Shown here piece by piece: positions 62,633 through 64,000 of a stretch of DNA of 64,000 nucleotides. Under the pieces are notes generated by a model, which saw nothing but the letters and a program-made list of their open reading frames with translations, did no database searches and was not told the origin of the DNA. The DNA lies in assembly GCF_030813495.1 (NCBI RefSeq), contig NZ_JAUSUI010000006.1, forward strand, positions 372,001-436,000, read 5' to 3'. Positions within the stretch are counted from its first letter, which is position 1. Every line of letters starts with the position of its first letter. This DNA comes from Ancylobacter polymorphus (GTDB lineage: Bacteria > Pseudomonadota > Alphaproteobacteria > Rhizobiales > Xanthobacteraceae). Made by a program: the position numbers and the translations under genes.

Positions 62633-62636
62633 GGCG

Positions 62637-64000
62637 ATGATCGACAGCCGCAACACGGGTTCCGTTCCCACCTCGCCGGTGGCGCATTGGGACGTGGTGC
62701 TGCCGGACGAGACCGCCACCGGTCGCCTCGCCATGGACCTCGCCGCGCTGCTGCGGCCGGGCGATCTGGTGACGCTCGGCGGCGATCTCGGTGCCGGCAA
62801 GACCACGCTGGCGCGGGCGGTCATCCGCGAACTGGCGGGCGACCCCAACCTCGAAGTGCCGAGCCCGACCTTCACCCTGCTGCAGGCCTATGACCTGCCG
62901 CGCCACCGCGTGGTGCATGCCGACCTCTACCGCCTCGGCGATTCCTCCGAGCTCGACGAGCTCGGCTGGAGCGAGCAGACCGACGGGGCGGTGACGCTGG
63001 TGGAATGGGCCGAGCGCGCCGAGGGCGCCGTGCTGCGGCCCGACCGGATGGAAGTGCACATCACCCTGCCCACCGAGGGCGCGGAGAAGATGCGCCGGGT
63101 GCGCCTGCTCGGCTATGGCCGCATGGCGGGGGCGCTCTACCGCATGAAGGCGATACGCGCACTGATCGACCAGGTCGGCTTCGGCCCGGCGCAGCGCCGC
63201 TTCCTGCAGGGGGACGCCTCCGCGCGCTCCTATGAGCGGCTGATCGGCGCCAAGCGCAACGCCGTGCTGATGAATTCCCCGCGCCGGCCGGACGGCCCGC
63301 CGGTGCATAACGGCAAGCCCTACAGCGCCATCGCCCATCTCGCCGAGGATGTGAAGCCCTTTGTCGCCATGGCGCGGGCACTGCGGGCGCGCGGCTTCTC
63401 CGCACCGGCGATCTATGGCGGCGATCTCGATGCCGGGCTCCTGGTGATAGAGGACCTCGGCCATGAGGGCGTGCTCGACGGCACGCCGCCCGCCCCGGTG
63501 CCGGAGCGCTACGAACTGGCGGTGGACGTGCTGGCGGCGCTGCACGCGCAGGACCTGCCCTCCACCGTCGCCGTCACCACCGGCCTCGACCACCACATAC
63601 CGACCTATGATCTCGACGCGCTGCTGATCGAGGTCGAATTGCTGCTCGACTGGTACCTGCCGCATTCCGGCGGAAGGCTGTCGCCCGATGCCCGCCGCTC
63701 CTTCCGCCAGCTGTGGACGGCGGCGCTGGCGCCCTCGCTGGCGCAGAAGCCGGTCTGGGTGCTGCGCGACTACCATTCGCCGAACCTGATGTGGCTGCCC
63801 CAGCGCGCCGGGCTGGCGCGGGTCGGGCTGCTGGATTTCCAGGACGCGGTGATGGGCCCGCCGGCCTATGATGTCGTCTCGCTGGCGCAGGACGCGCGCG
63901 TCGACGTGCCCGAAGCGCTCGAACTGGCTTTGCTCTCGCGCTATGCGAAAGCGCGGCGCACCGCCGATCCCACCTTCGACACCAAGGGTTTCGCCGCCTC
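62637..64000 (+). CDS. tsaE: TsaE-phosphotransferase fusion (partial at window end)
   Basis: Open to the end of the window with at least 454 codons. The N-terminal 150 residues are TsaE: LLRPGDLVTLGGDLGAGKTT (Walker A), VPSPTFTLLQAY and HADLYRLGDSSELDELG, needed for the tRNA t6A modification. From about residue 190 an APH/AmgK-like phosphotransferase follows (QRRFLQGDASARSYERLI, LLVIEDLGHEGVLDG, catalytic VLRDYHSPNLMWL and metal site GLLDFQDAVMGPPAYDV). Fusions of this kind are usual in Hyphomicrobiales, where the second half probably acts on sugars for cell-wall recycling. Placed after divL. Confidence 0.88.
   Translation, partial: MIDSRNTGSVPTSPVAHWDVVLPDETATGRLAMDLAALLRPGDLVTLGGDLGAGKTTLARAVIRELAGDPNLEVPSPTFTLLQAYDLPRHRVVHADLYRLGDSSELDELGWSEQTDGAVTLVEWAERAEGAVLRPDRMEVHITLPTEGAEKMRRVRLLGYGRMAGALYRMKAIRALIDQVGFGPAQRRFLQGDASARSYERLIGAKRNAVLMNSPRRPDGPPVHNGKPYSAIAHLAEDVKPFVAMARALRARGFSAPAIYGGDLDAGLLVIEDLGHEGVLDGTPPAPVPERYELAVDVLAALHAQDLPSTVAVTTGLDHHIPTYDLDALLIEVELLLDWYLPHSGGRLSPDARRSFRQLWTAALAPSLAQKPVWVLRDYHSPNLMWLPQRAGLARVGLLDFQDAVMGPPAYDVVSLAQDARVDVPEALELALLSRYAKARRTADPTFDTKGFAA

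Overview
The window reads as chromosomal DNA of an alphaproteobacterium, most likely order Hyphomicrobiales (Rhizobiales) and possibly Xanthobacteraceae. This is inferred from uniformly high GC, the ubiE-ubiB-coaBC-dut block, a DivL homologue whose H-box carries Tyr instead of His next to a TsaE-phosphotransferase fusion, a solitary FabI, and dispersed rhizobial-type palindromes. No rRNA, CRISPR array, transposase or integrase was seen. Two tRNAs (Pro-CGG, Gln-TTG) are present.

Layout. 1-7354: a Yej-type peptide ABC importer with two tandem substrate-binding proteins (the first cut by the window edge), two permeases, a double ATPase and a NUDIX hydrolase, closed by a complex palindromic element that supplies the stop codons of both flanking genes. 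7464-16881: mostly minus-strand housekeeping genes (NlpC/P60, MarR, M17 peptidase, phosphatase, FabI, J-protein, lipoprotein), with pdxH, an SDR and CorA. 17176-26220: L,D-transpeptidase, class III aminotransferase, extensin-like protein, HAD, DUF1499, MBL hydrolase, carbonic anhydrase, DUF892 protein and an orphan amidoligase. 26311-28194: two tRNA genes and a compact three-ORF SPFH mini-operon that looks like a mobile-element remnant.

28195-35393 is the most interesting part: a RiPP-type natural-product locus. Divergent to the precursors, four overlapping genes encode a PqqD-like recognition protein, a lasso-type B2 protease, an HprK-like kinase and a nucleotidyltransferase. On the other strand are three tandem short precursor-like genes (52, 37 and 37 aa), each with its own near-copy promoter and a downstream hairpin, then a DUF6065-like enzyme that itself ends in a PqqD-like domain, then an ABC exporter. 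No asparagine-synthetase-like lasso cyclase is present, so the product is probably not an ordinary lasso peptide.

35412-51646: AaeXAB-like efflux, an alpha/beta hydrolase with an AT-rich operator-like promoter, an AraC regulator, a PAS histidine kinase with two response regulators, Dps, a GST-like protein, MarR, and a branched-chain amino-acid-type importer whose two permeases are fused (LivH-LivM), plus DMT and GNAT genes. 51839-64000: a lipoprotein, ubiE-ubiB, an unusual secreted CxxCH protein with a hairpin over its Shine-Dalgarno sequence, coaBC-dut, an Rrf2 regulator with cysK, divL, and tsaE fused to a phosphotransferase, cut by the window end.
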